Below, in pieces: positions 28,934 through 37,783 of a stretch of DNA of 64,000 nucleotides (its first letter is position 1; the number at the start of each line of letters is the position of its first letter). The stretch is taken from positions 186,001 through 250,000 of the forward strand of contig JBOEGW010000004.1 in assembly GCA_050633625.1 (NCBI GenBank), in the 5' to 3' direction. Both the position numbers and the translations under genes were made by a program. The DNA comes from JBOEGW01 sp050633625. Lineage in GTDB: Bacteria > Pseudomonadota > Alphaproteobacteria > Rhodobacterales > Rhodobacteraceae. Below the pieces are notes generated by a model, which saw nothing but the letters and a program-made list of their open reading frames with translations, was not told the DNA's origin and made no database searches.

Positions 28934-28946
28934 AAAGGATGACGCC

Positions 28947-30131
28947 ATGATCCCGCCCGTATTGCCGACCTACGCTCGCGCGCCGCTTTCTTTCGTCAAA
29001 GGCGAAGGCAGCTGGCTTTCGGAAGCTGGTGGCGGCCGATTTTTGGACATGGGCGCGGGGATCGCTGTGAATGCATTGGGGCACGCCAATAAAGACCTGA
29101 TCGGCGCATTGACCGCGCAGGCGCATAAACTGTGGCATGTGTCCAACCTATATCAGATTCCCGAACAAGAAGCGCTGGCCGCGAAACTTGTTGGCGCTAC
29201 ATTTGCGGATACAGTGTTTTTCACCAACTCCGGCACCGAGTCCTGTGAATTGGCCGTGAAAATGGCGCGCAAGTACTGGTCGGATAAGGGCGAAGCGGCA
29301 CGCACGGATATCATCACATTCAGTGGTTCTTTTCATGGCCGGTCATCGGCGGGAATTGCCGCGGTTGGCACGGAAAAAATGGTGGGGGGCTTTGGGCCGC
29401 TCTTGCCGGGGTTTGTTCATTTGCAGTTTGGTGATCTGGAGGCGGTGCGCGCGGCATTGACCCCTACTGTGGGGGCGATCCTGGTTGAGCCTGTGCAAGG
29501 GGAAGGCGGGATTGTACCGGCGGATGAGGCGTATTTGCAGGGGCTTCGCGCGCTGTGCGATGAAACGGGAACGCTGCTGATCTTGGACGAGGTGCAATGT
29601 GGCATGGGGCGCACGGGCAAGTTGTTCGCGCATGAACACTACGGCTTGACGCCGGACATCATGATGGTGGCCAAGGGCATCGGTGGGGGCTTTCCTTTAG
29701 GGGCAGTTCTGGCCACTGAAGACGCTGCCTCGGGCATGACATTGGGCACACATGGATCGACCTACGGCGGGAACCCGCTTGGCTGTGCTGTCGGTGCCAA
29801 GCTGTTTGAAATCGTCAATGAACCGGCGTTTTTGGGCGACGTCTCGCGCAAGGGAGCGGCGCTGCGGGCGAAATTGGGCGCTGTCGTGAAAGCACACCCT
29901 GAGGTGTTTGAACTTGTGCGCGGACGTGGGTTGATGCTGGGCGTGAAATGCACCTTAACAAATACAGACGTGGTGAAGGCGTGTTATGGCCAAGAGCTGA
30001 TTGTGGTGCCTGCGGGCGATAATGTGATCCGGTTTTTGCCGCCATTGACCCTGACGGATGACGAAATTGACGAAGCGGCCACCCGGCTATCGGCGGCAGC
30101 GACGGCGCTCAAATGCGCGTTGGAAGGATAA
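28947..30131 (+). CDS. argD: acetylornithine aminotransferase
   Basis: A 394-residue class III PLP aminotransferase converting N-acetylglutamate semialdehyde to N-acetylornithine in arginine synthesis. It shows FTNSGTESCELAVKMARKY (PLP phosphate contacts), SFHGRSSAG, the PLP-binding Asp in LILDEVQCGMGRTGK, and the Schiff-base Lys in MMVAKGIGGGFPLGA. AAAGGA lies 7 bases before the ATG. It is followed by argF 3 bases later, so they form a two-gene operon. A succinyldiaminopimelate transaminase activity, common in ArgD, is possible too. Confidence 0.96.
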   Translation: MIPPVLPTYARAPLSFVKGEGSWLSEAGGGRFLDMGAGIAVNALGHANKDLIGALTAQAHKLWHVSNLYQIPEQEALAAKLVGATFADTVFFTNSGTESCELAVKMARKYWSDKGEAARTDIITFSGSFHGRSSAGIAAVGTEKMVGGFGPLLPGFVHLQFGDLEAVRAALTPTVGAILVEPVQGEGGIVPADEAYLQGLRALCDETGTLLILDEVQCGMGRTGKLFAHEHYGLTPDIMMVAKGIGGGFPLGAVLATEDAASGMTLGTHGSTYGGNPLGCAVGAKLFEIVNEPAFLGDVSRKGAALRAKLGAVVKAHPEVFELVRGRGLMLGVKCTLTNTDVVKACYGQELIVVPAGDNVIRFLPPLTLTDDEIDEAATRLSAAATALKCALEG

Positions 30132-30134
30132 GAG

Positions 30135-31061
30135 ATGCCACATTTTTTGGATATTCACACGACCAGCCCAGCGGATTTGCGCAGTATGTTGGATCAGGCA
30201 AAAGCGATGAAAACAGCGCGCAAATCCCGCTCTAAAGGGGCGCTTGATGATGATGCGGCGCTTGATGGTAAAGTGGTCGCGTTGATTTTTGAGAAACCCT
30301 CAACACGGACGCGCGTTTCATTTGATGTGGGTGTGCGGCAGATGGGCGGCGATACCCTCGTGTTGTCTGGCTCAGAAATGCAACTGGGCCATGGTGAGTC
30401 CATCTCGGACACAGCGCGGGTTTTGTCGCGCTATGTGGACATGATCATGATCCGCACCTTTGAGGAAAGCGCGCTTCAAGAATTGGCGGAGTTTGCATCG
30501 GTTCCTGTCATCAATGGCCTGACCAACCGTACGCATCCATGTCAAATTATGGCTGATATTCAAACGTTTGAAGAACATCGTGGACCGATCAAAGGAAAGA
30601 AAGTGGCCTGGCTTGGAGATGGCAACAATGTTGCGGCCTCGATGATCCATGCTGCCGGACAACTCGGATTTGATTTCACATTTTCCGGCCCGGAAAAGCT
30701 CGATCCAGAAGCGGAATTCGTATTGGATGCGCGCAACAAAGGCGCGGCGATTACAATTGAACGCGACGCCCTGAAAGCCGTGGAAGGCGCTGATATTGTG
30801 GTAACGGATACCTGGGTGTCGATGCATGATGCGCTGTCGACCCGCGAACGCCGCCACGCGATGCTGCGTCCTTATCAGGTCAATAAAAAGCTCATGGCCG
30901 CCGCAGGCAAAGACGCCTTGTTCATGCATTGCCTTCCCGCGCATCGGGGCGAGGAGGTGACAAACGCTGTCATGGACGGTCCACAATCGGTGATTTTTGA
31001 CGAGGCAGAAAACAGACTTCACGCGCAAAAGGCCATTATGCGCTGGTGCCTGGGCGTCTAA
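30135..31061 (+). CDS. argF: ornithine carbamoyltransferase
   Basis: A 308-residue enzyme joining carbamoyl phosphate to ornithine to give citrulline. The carbamoyl-phosphate loop is EKPSTRTRVSF (residues 54-64), with NGLTNRTHPCQIMADIQT, the ornithine-binding VTDTWVSMHD and the catalytic HCLPAHRGEE. The length and all signatures are standard for anabolic OTCases. It is cotranscribed with argD, and no transcription stop other than the repeat element at 31081 is visible after it. Confidence 0.97.
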   Translation: MPHFLDIHTTSPADLRSMLDQAKAMKTARKSRSKGALDDDAALDGKVVALIFEKPSTRTRVSFDVGVRQMGGDTLVLSGSEMQLGHGESISDTARVLSRYVDMIMIRTFEESALQELAEFASVPVINGLTNRTHPCQIMADIQTFEEHRGPIKGKKVAWLGDGNNVAASMIHAAGQLGFDFTFSGPEKLDPEAEFVLDARNKGAAITIERDALKAVEGADIVVTDTWVSMHDALSTRERRHAMLRPYQVNKKLMAAAGKDALFMHCLPAHRGEEVTNAVMDGPQSVIFDEAENRLHAQKAIMRWCLGV

Positions 31062-31080
31062 TGGGCGCGCCGCGCCGCTG

Positions 31081-31138
31081 CTTCTTTGGTTGCCAAATAC
31101 CTTGGGGGGGCGCGCAGCGCGGGGGGCAACGCCCCCTT
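31081..31138 (+). repeat. extragenic repeat element, copy B (type I variant)
   Basis: CTTCTTTGGTTGCCAAATACCT followed by a G-run, a CGCGC-AGC-GCG hairpin and GGGGGC-AAC-GCCCCC. It sits between the converging ends of argF and the sulfotransferase gene and runs into the last codon of the latter. Confidence 0.72.
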
Positions 31139-31955
31139 ACTGACCGAGCTTTTTGTGGACTTCTTCCATGTCGATTTCGGCAATCGGCATCTTGTTGGCC
31201 GGATTGTCAAAGTCATATTTGAAGATATCAAAGTCGCGTTTGTACATCTCGCGCATGAGGTGCATCGACAAATCGTCAAAATAGTCTTCAACCGGGTGGG
31301 CACGCTCCGGGCCGTGGCCCGCGCTCTCATTAAAACGTGGGATTTTCTTCAGATCAACTTTGTGAGGCGTCTTAGTCGCGTCCAGAACTTTCTTCATTCC
31401 ATGATTGAAGTTCTCGGTCCAAAAAATGTGATCATAGGTGCCGCCATTGTGGATATAGGTCGAAACATGACCTGACATGGCGGACCAGTGAATGTCTGGA
31501 TCCATTGGACGACGGTGCTTGATGGTGTCGCGCGCGAACAGCAAAAACCGACGGAAACTTTGGATCTGATCGAATTCAAACCCAGTTTCCGGGTCGCCAA
31601 CCTCGACACCATATTTTTGGATCAAGAGCGGAACCATGTTGCCGCGATACCGTTTTCCGTTGCGCTGAATGCCACAAATCTTATCGAAAAAGGACGACAG
31701 AATGCGCGTGTAGGGGTTGCGCACACAGGTAAAGGCGTAGCTCTTGTGCCGCTTCACATTGCGTTCAATTTTCTTTTGGCTGTCTTCAAGCGCCCATTTG
31801 TGCAGACCATCCTGAGCGTCGTGAATGTCGCCGTCAAAAAAGCTGCCGTGATCGGAATAATACATAACCTGACCAATGGTCGAACACGCGCATTTCGGAA
31901 CAACCCGATATACCATGCTCTCGCTTTCAGTCATCCAAGTGCCGGGAAATCCCAT
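31137..31955 (-). CDS. sulfotransferase family 2 protein
   Basis: A 272-residue cytoplasmic protein of the Sulfotransfer_2 family (PF03567). The PAPS 5'-phosphosulfate loop is RVVPKCACSTIGQVM (residues 17-31) and the 3'-phosphate region is FTCVRNPYTRILSSFFDK (about residues 74-91). Such enzymes move sulfate from PAPS to carbohydrate hydroxyls. The gene is divergent from a GT14-type glycosyltransferase gene, which suggests that both act on one surface glycan. GAGGAGG lies 11 bases before the chosen ATG. Confidence 0.87.
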   Translation of the reverse strand: MGFPGTWMTESESMVYRVVPKCACSTIGQVMYYSDHGSFFDGDIHDAQDGLHKWALEDSQKKIERNVKRHKSYAFTCVRNPYTRILSSFFDKICGIQRNGKRYRGNMVPLLIQKYGVEVGDPETGFEFDQIQSFRRFLLFARDTIKHRRPMDPDIHWSAMSGHVSTYIHNGGTYDHIFWTENFNHGMKKVLDATKTPHKVDLKKIPRFNESAGHGPERAHPVEDYFDDLSMHLMREMYKRDFDIFKYDFDNPANKMPIAEIDMEEVHKKLGQ

Positions 31956-32105
31956 GCCTGCAAGTGCCTCCTCAGCTTGTCCACTAAGTTTAGCGAACGC
32001 AGGTTTAATACATCGTGCAAAAAAGCAAAGAAACCCTTCTATTTCAATGCTTCGTTACGTTAGTTATGTCAACACTAGCCCGAAACCTGGAGTTTTGTTT
32101 CTGAA

Positions 32106-33683
32106 ATGGCAAAAATCGCCTTCATTCTGCTGTGTCACAAAGACCCAAAGGCCATCATTGACCAGGCGCAGCGGCTGACGGCAGCGGGCGACTATATTTC
32201 GATTCACTTCGATGCGCGCGCCTCTCAGTCTGACTTTGACATGATTCAAGCTGCGCTTGGCGAGAACCCTTCCGTGACCTTCGCGAAAAAACGTCTCAAA
32301 TGCGGCTGGGGCGAGTGGTCTTTGGTTGCGGGCACTTTGCAGGCTGTTGAGGCGGCGGTTGAGGCTTTCCCGCGTGCGACGCATTTTTACATGGTGTCGG
32401 GCGATTGCATGTCGGTCAAATCGGCGGAATATGCGCATGAAGTTCTCGATAATGACGACAAAGATTACATCGAGAGTTTTGATTTTTTCGAGAGTGATTG
32501 GATCAAGACAGGCATTAAAGAAGACCGTTTGATTTGGCGGCATTGGTTTAACGAACGCACGCATAAATGGCGGTTTTATGCCTCGATGAACCTCCAGAAA
32601 AAGCTGGGGCTGCGACGCGAGGTGCCGGAAGATCTGCAAATCATGATCGGGTCACAATGGTGGTGCTTGCGGCGGCGCACGATCGAATGGATTGTGGATT
32701 TCACCCGCAAACGCAAAGATGTCATGCGGTTCTTTTCGACGACCTGGATTCCGGATGAGACCTTTTTTCAAACGCTGGTCCGTCATCTGGTGGCGGACGA
32801 CGAAATCGAGACGCGCACCCTGACGTTTTTGATGTTCACGGACTACGGGATGCCTGTGACGTTTTACAATGATCACTACGATATGTTGTTGTCGCAGGAC
32901 TATCTGTTTGCCCGCAAAATCAGCCCCGATGCCCATGAGCTGAAACGCCGACTCGGCGCGCTCTATGCTGCCGAAGGGGTGGAGTTCAAGATTTCAAACG
33001 AGGGGCGTTCGTTGTTTGATTTCTTGGTGGGGCGAGGGCGGATTGGCCAGCGTTTTGCGCCAAGGTTCTGGGAATCTGAGGCGACGCTGGGGCGCGAGCG
33101 CGAGTTGCTTATTGTGGTCGCGAAAAAGTGGCATGTTGGCAAGCGGTTGATCGGTGCGATCCGCGATCACACGGATATTCCTTGCATCGAGTATTTGTTT
33201 GATGAGGAAGACACGGAGCTGCCGAATTTGGGCGGTATCCAGGGCTCCATCGGCAAGCGGACACGGCACCGCCGCGCGCTGATGCGGATGTTGTTTGATT
33301 TCTATGACACGGATCGCTTGGTGATTGGGCTGGACCCAAACAACCTTGATTTGATGAGCGATTTTTACACGGACCGTTCAACAACGCGAATCTTGGAAAT
33401 TGAAACCGAATATACCGATGAGTGGTTGCTTGGGCATGCTATGCGATCTGGGCTGGCGGGCGAGCGCACGCCGCAAGAAAACATTGATCGCCTGATTCCG
33501 ACCATCCGGCGCGATATTTTCTATGAAAGCGATCAAATGCGCGAAGCGGGATTTGATGAGACTTACAAAGTGCTGGAGCGGGTCAGCCCTGAGGAAAATG
33601 CGCAAGCCATTGCAAAATTTCTCACCATCGGACAAGACAAGGCGAGTGAGATTGCCAAGACCGAGCACCTTTATTCTGACTAG
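32106..33683 (+). CDS. GT14-like (core-2/I-branching type) glycosyltransferase with DUF5928-like C-terminus
   Basis: A 525-residue protein. The N-terminal half (1-270) has the GT14 pattern: AFILLCHKDPKAI, VSIHFDARAS-like start, KCGWGEWSLVAGTLQAVEAA, HFYMVSGDCMSVKS and the acceptor/catalytic region TWIPDETFFQTLVRH. This relates it to beta-1,6-GlcNAc transferases and xylosyltransferases. The C-terminal half (about 280-525, from FLVGRGRIGQRFAPRFWE) matches the uncharacterised domain seen in Rhodobacteraceae homologues. No membrane segment. The donor and acceptor are unknown; the divergent sulfotransferase suggests exopolysaccharide or capsule modification. Confidence 0.85.
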   Translation: MAKIAFILLCHKDPKAIIDQAQRLTAAGDYISIHFDARASQSDFDMIQAALGENPSVTFAKKRLKCGWGEWSLVAGTLQAVEAAVEAFPRATHFYMVSGDCMSVKSAEYAHEVLDNDDKDYIESFDFFESDWIKTGIKEDRLIWRHWFNERTHKWRFYASMNLQKKLGLRREVPEDLQIMIGSQWWCLRRRTIEWIVDFTRKRKDVMRFFSTTWIPDETFFQTLVRHLVADDEIETRTLTFLMFTDYGMPVTFYNDHYDMLLSQDYLFARKISPDAHELKRRLGALYAAEGVEFKISNEGRSLFDFLVGRGRIGQRFAPRFWESEATLGRERELLIVVAKKWHVGKRLIGAIRDHTDIPCIEYLFDEEDTELPNLGGIQGSIGKRTRHRRALMRMLFDFYDTDRLVIGLDPNNLDLMSDFYTDRSTTRILEIETEYTDEWLLGHAMRSGLAGERTPQENIDRLIPTIRRDIFYESDQMREAGFDETYKVLERVSPEENAQAIAKFLTIGQDKASEIAKTEHLYSD

Positions 33684-33701
33684 TCGCCAAGAGAGATCGC
33701 T

Positions 33702-34094
33702 ATGCCCTACGCCTATGATGACCAGAACATTTTCGCCAAGATCCTGCGCGGGGAAATTCCGAACGACACGGTGCTGGAGACCGAACATAGCCTTGCGTTT
33801 AAGGATATTGCGCCTCAGGCACCAATCCATGTCTTGGTGATCCCGAAAGGGCCGTATGTCACGTATGACGATTTTGCCGCGCATGCCTCAGATGCCGAAT
33901 TGGCGGATTATGCCCGCGCGATTGATGCTGTGGTGGCCAAGCTTGGCATCGGACCGGGGGCGGAGGGCGAAGGCTATCGGCTGATTGTAAACTCCGGCGC
34001 TGCGGGCGTTCAGGAAGTGCCGCATTTGCACACGCATATTTTGTCAGGGCGTATGTTGGGCCGGATGCTTCAGCCCGTGCAAGGCGCGCTGTGA
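33702..34094 (+). CDS. HIT family (HINT-like) protein
   Basis: A 130-residue histidine-triad nucleotide-binding protein: NIFAKILRGEIPNDTVLE at the start and the triad HLHTHIL (about residues 109-115). HINT proteins hydrolyse AMP-lysine and acyl-adenylates and may repair lysyl-AMP adducts. The length is typical. It begins 18 bases after the glycosyltransferase stop, with AAGAGAG as ribosome site. Confidence 0.93.
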   Translation: MPYAYDDQNIFAKILRGEIPNDTVLETEHSLAFKDIAPQAPIHVLVIPKGPYVTYDDFAAHASDAELADYARAIDAVVAKLGIGPGAEGEGYRLIVNSGAAGVQEVPHLHTHILSGRMLGRMLQPVQGAL

Positions 34095-34157
34095 TCCGGT
34101 CTTGTTCACGCGGGCGTGGCTGGTATCATGGGGCAACCCTTTGAGAGAGGCTCGATC

Positions 34158-34334
34158 ATGACGACCCAAGCACCCGAAACCAAGGTTGTGGACAAAAGAA
34201 AACTGGCTTGTGACGGCGGCCATGGCGGAGAGCATCCGCGCGTTTGGCTGACCATTCCCGCGGAAGTGGGCTTTGTTGAATGCCCCTATTGCGATTGCAA
34301 ATACGTCTATCAGGATTTTTCTGACGCAGGCTAA
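34158..34334 (+). CDS. zinc-finger domain protein (zf-CHCC, NDUFS6-like)
   Basis: The start was chosen at the ATG at 34158 (MTTQAPETKVV), with GAGAGG upstream. The 58-residue product has LACDGGHGGEHPRVWL and VECPYCDCKYVY, a zinc site of one Cys/His pair plus C-P-Y-C. This is the fold of the NDUFS6/complex I accessory subunit; free-standing alphaproteobacterial copies are thought to aid complex I. It precedes polA by 26 bases. Confidence 0.85.
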   Translation: MTTQAPETKVVDKRKLACDGGHGGEHPRVWLTIPAEVGFVECPYCDCKYVYQDFSDAG

Positions 34335-34360
34335 GGCTGGCGTTTATTGGGGGGCATTCC

Positions 34361-37153
34361 ATGTCTTTTGGCAAAGGGTGCCACCTGCACCTTATCGACG
34401 GTTCGGCCTTTATTTTCAGGGCATATCACGCATTGCCGCCGCTGACGCGCAAGTCGGATGGGCTGCCGATTGGGGCGGTCGCGGGCTTTTGCAACATGTT
34501 GTTCAAGCAGGTTGAGGACAACAAAGGGCCGGACGCGCCGACTCATGTTGCTGTCATTTTTGATTATTCCGGCACCACATTTCGCAACGAAATTTACGAT
34601 CAATACAAAGCGAACCGCCCGCCTGCGCCTGAAGATCTGGTGCCGCAGTTCCCGCTCACGCGCGATGCGACCCGCGCCTTCAATATCGCGTGCATCGAGC
34701 AGGAAGGATATGAGGCGGATGATTTGATCGCCACCTATGCGCGGCAGGCGCGCGAAGCAGGTGGACGGGTGACGATTATTTCTTCGGACAAGGACATGAT
34801 GCAGCTGGTGGGCGGCGGCGTGGAAATGCTCGACGCCATGAAGAACAAGCGCATTGATCGCGAAGGTGTCATCGAAAAATTCGGCGTCGGGCCAGAGCGG
34901 GTTGTTGATGTGCAGGCGCTCGCGGGCGATAGCGTTGATAACGTGCCGGGCGCGCCGGGGATTGGTATCAAGACTGCGGCCTTGTTGATCAACGAATTTG
35001 GCGATTTGGATACGCTGCTGGACCGCGCTGGCGAGATCAAACAGCCCAAGCGGCGGGAAACATTACAAGACAAAGCCGACCAAATTCGGATGAGCCGGGA
35101 CTTGGTGCGGCTGGTGGATGACATTGACGTTGAGGAGGGGCTTGACGCATTTGAGGTGCGCGACCCGGAGCCGAGCATTTTGTTGCCGTTCTTGGCGGAT
35201 ATGGAATTTCGCACGCTGACCAACCGAATCGCGGATCAAATGGGCGTGGAGAGTCCTGAGATCAAAGCCCCTAAAGCCGCGGAGGCGCTGGAAGACATCC
35301 CGGCTGCGCCGATTGATCCTGAGGCCTACGAATGGGTCAAGGACATGGAGGCGTTGGAGCGCTGGATTGCGCGGATTTATGAGCAGGGGCATGTGGCCGT
35401 GGATACGGAAACGACATCGCTCAATGAAATGCAAGCTGAGTTGGTCGGGATTTCGCTGGCCTGTGTGGCGGGTGAGGCGTGCTACATTCCGCTGACGCAT
35501 AAATCAGGCGCGGCGGATGATCTGTTTGGCTCGGATGTTCTGGCGGAAGGGCAGCTTGATGTGGAGGCGGTTTTGGCCGCACTTCGCCCGATGCTTGAGG
35601 ACGACAGCATCTTGAAAATCGGCCAAAACATGAAGTACGACGCGAAAATATTTGCGCGGTATGGTGTCAAGATCGCGCCGTATGACGACACGATGTTGAT
35701 GTCTTATGCGCTCTATTCGGGGTTGCATAATCATGGGATGGATTCGCTCGCGGAGCGCTACCTAAACCACACGCCGATTTCGATTAAATCTTTGCTGGGC
35801 ACCGGGAAGTCGGCAATTACCTTTGACCGGGTGAATGTTGAAGAAGCTGTGAAATATGCGGCGGAAGACGCCGATATCACCCTTCGATTGTGGCAAATGT
35901 TCAAGCCACGCCTTCACGGTGCCAAGGTCACCACCGTCTATGAGACGCTGGAACGCCCATTGTCGCCGGTGCTTGCGCAGATGGAAATGGCGGGCGTTTT
36001 GGTGGATCGCGACACCCTGTCGCGCATGTCAAACGCCTTCGCGCAGAAAATGGCAGGGCTAGAAGCCGAAATTCATACTCTCGCAGGGGAAACCTTTAAT
36101 GTTGGCTCCCCCGCGCAGCTTGGCGCGATCTTGTTTGAGAAAATGGAATTGCCGGGGGGCAAGACCGGGAAATCTGGCAAATACTCCACGCCTGCTGATG
36201 TGCTCGAAGACCTTGCCAGCGAGCATGATTTACCCGCGCGGGTGCTGGACTGGCGACAGCTTTCCAAGCTGAAATCGACCTATACTGATGCGCTGCAAAC
36301 CCATATTGACCCGGAAACTGGCCGGGTTCACACCTCCTATGTGCAGACCGGGGCGAACACCGGGCGGCTCGCGTCAACAGACCCGAACTTGCAGAATATT
36401 CCCGTGAGATCGGAAGAAGGACGACGCATTCGAGAGGCCTTTGTGGCGCCCGCTGGCAAGACGCTCGTGTCGCTAGATTACAGCCAGATTGAGCTTCGCA
36501 TTTTGGCGCATGTGGCCGGGATTGAAAGCATGAGAGAGGCGTTTCGCAACGGGGAAGACATTCACGCGGCCACCGCGTCTGAGATGTTTGACGTGCCGCT
36601 TGACGAGATGACCCCGGACGTGCGCCGGCAGGCGAAAGCTATCAATTTCGGAGTGATTTACGGGATCTCCGGCTTTGGGCTGGCGCGGAATTTGCGGATC
36701 GGTCGAAAGGAAGCGCAGGGGTTTATTGACCGTTATTTCGAGCGCTATCCGGGCATCAAGGAATACATGGACGACACAGTGGCATTCGCCAAAGAACACC
36801 TCTATGTGCAGACTTTGTTCGGGCGCAAAATTCACACGCCTGAGATCGCCGCCAAGGGGCCGCAGGCCGGGTTCGCGAAACGCGCAGCGATCAACGCGCC
36901 CATTCAAGGCACGGCGGCTGATGTGATCCGGCGCGCCATGATCCGCATGCCGGAGGCGATCAAGGATTTGCCAGCGACCATGCTGCTTCAGGTGCATGAT
37001 GAATTGATTTTTGAGGTTGATGAGAGCGCCGTGGAGCAGGTGATTTCGACTGTGAAGGCTGTCATGGAAGGGGCGGCGGAGCCGGTGATCAAGCTTTCGG
37101 TGCCTTTGATTGTGGACGCAGGGCAGGGCGCGAACTGGGCTGAAGCGCATTAA
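34361..37153 (+). CDS. polA: DNA polymerase I
   Basis: A 930-residue replicative repair polymerase that removes RNA primers and fills gaps. The 5' nuclease domain (residues 1-290) has LHLIDGSAFIFRAYHALPP and SSDKDMMQLV. The 3'-5' exonuclease domain (about 315-520) retains DTETTSLNEM, so proofreading residues are present. The polymerase domain (about 540-930) has motif A (SLDYSQIELRILAH), motif B (RRQAKAINFGVIYG) and motif C (LLQVHDELIFEV). Complete and normal in length. Confidence 0.97.
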   Translation: MSFGKGCHLHLIDGSAFIFRAYHALPPLTRKSDGLPIGAVAGFCNMLFKQVEDNKGPDAPTHVAVIFDYSGTTFRNEIYDQYKANRPPAPEDLVPQFPLTRDATRAFNIACIEQEGYEADDLIATYARQAREAGGRVTIISSDKDMMQLVGGGVEMLDAMKNKRIDREGVIEKFGVGPERVVDVQALAGDSVDNVPGAPGIGIKTAALLINEFGDLDTLLDRAGEIKQPKRRETLQDKADQIRMSRDLVRLVDDIDVEEGLDAFEVRDPEPSILLPFLADMEFRTLTNRIADQMGVESPEIKAPKAAEALEDIPAAPIDPEAYEWVKDMEALERWIARIYEQGHVAVDTETTSLNEMQAELVGISLACVAGEACYIPLTHKSGAADDLFGSDVLAEGQLDVEAVLAALRPMLEDDSILKIGQNMKYDAKIFARYGVKIAPYDDTMLMSYALYSGLHNHGMDSLAERYLNHTPISIKSLLGTGKSAITFDRVNVEEAVKYAAEDADITLRLWQMFKPRLHGAKVTTVYETLERPLSPVLAQMEMAGVLVDRDTLSRMSNAFAQKMAGLEAEIHTLAGETFNVGSPAQLGAILFEKMELPGGKTGKSGKYSTPADVLEDLASEHDLPARVLDWRQLSKLKSTYTDALQTHIDPETGRVHTSYVQTGANTGRLASTDPNLQNIPVRSEEGRRIREAFVAPAGKTLVSLDYSQIELRILAHVAGIESMREAFRNGEDIHAATASEMFDVPLDEMTPDVRRQAKAINFGVIYGISGFGLARNLRIGRKEAQGFIDRYFERYPGIKEYMDDTVAFAKEHLYVQTLFGRKIHTPEIAAKGPQAGFAKRAAINAPIQGTAADVIRRAMIRMPEAIKDLPATMLLQVHDELIFEVDESAVEQVISTVKAVMEGAAEPVIKLSVPLIVDAGQGANWAEAH

Positions 37154-37225
37154 CCTCACGGGCGCGTGCCTTGACTTTGCAGGCGCGCAGGCTCATATGA
37201 AATGCCTGATAGAAAAGGTGCGAAA

Positions 37226-37783
37226 ATGTTTATTCAGACCGAATCCACGCCGAACCCGGCGACGCTGAAATTTCTGCCTGGCCAAGCTGTTCTCGAAGCT
37301 GGGACCGCCGATTTCCCAAGTGCTGAGCCAGCACAATCTTCGCCATTGGCGAAACGGTTGTTCGCTGTGAAGGGTGTTGCTGGGGTGTTTTTTGGAACGG
37401 ATTTCGTGACAGTAACGAAAACGGATGAGGTCGATTGGGACCACATCAAGCCAGCGCTTTTGGGTGCCATAATGGAGCATTACCAGTCGGGTGATGCGGC
37501 CATGGAAGGCGTTCAGGCGGCGGCCCATAAAGACCATGACGGTCCAGACGGCGAAATCGTTGGCCAAATCAAAGAACTTCTGGACACGCGGGTGCGCCCG
37601 GCTGTGGCCCAAGATGGTGGCGATATCACCTTTCACGGGTTTGAACGCGGGGTGGTCTATCTGCATATGCAAGGCGCTTGTGCGGGCTGCCCGTCCTCCA
37701 CGCGGACCCTCAAGATGGGCATCGAAAACTTGCTAAAACACTATATTCCCGAAGTGATCGAGGTACGCCCGGTTGCCGTCTGA
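37226..37783 (+). CDS. nfuA: NfuA-type iron-sulfur carrier
   Basis: The start was chosen at the ATG at 37226 (MFIQTESTPNPATLKF), the conserved N-terminus of Nfu. The 185-residue product has an N-terminal Nfu_N domain (1-90) and a C-terminal NifU-like domain with the cluster ligands C152-A-G-C155 (QGACAGCPSST). It carries 4Fe-4S clusters to apo-proteins. Its end overlaps tsaB by 11 bases. Confidence 0.94.
   Translation: MFIQTESTPNPATLKFLPGQAVLEAGTADFPSAEPAQSSPLAKRLFAVKGVAGVFFGTDFVTVTKTDEVDWDHIKPALLGAIMEHYQSGDAAMEGVQAAAHKDHDGPDGEIVGQIKELLDTRVRPAVAQDGGDITFHGFERGVVYLHMQGACAGCPSSTRTLKMGIENLLKHYIPEVIEVRPVAV

Larger units (their letters stand above)
28606..28946. other. 341-bp divergent region between gcrA and argD, holding a leader ORF and possible terminator
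   Basis: The region must hold the gcrA promoter (minus) and the argDF promoter (plus). A weak plus-strand candidate is TTAATT (28709-28714) with TAAAAT (28731-28736) and 16 bases between. Then come the arginine-rich short ORF (28776-28820) and a hairpin plus T-rich run (28892-28933) immediately before the argD ribosome site. No other gene was seen. Confidence 0.6.
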
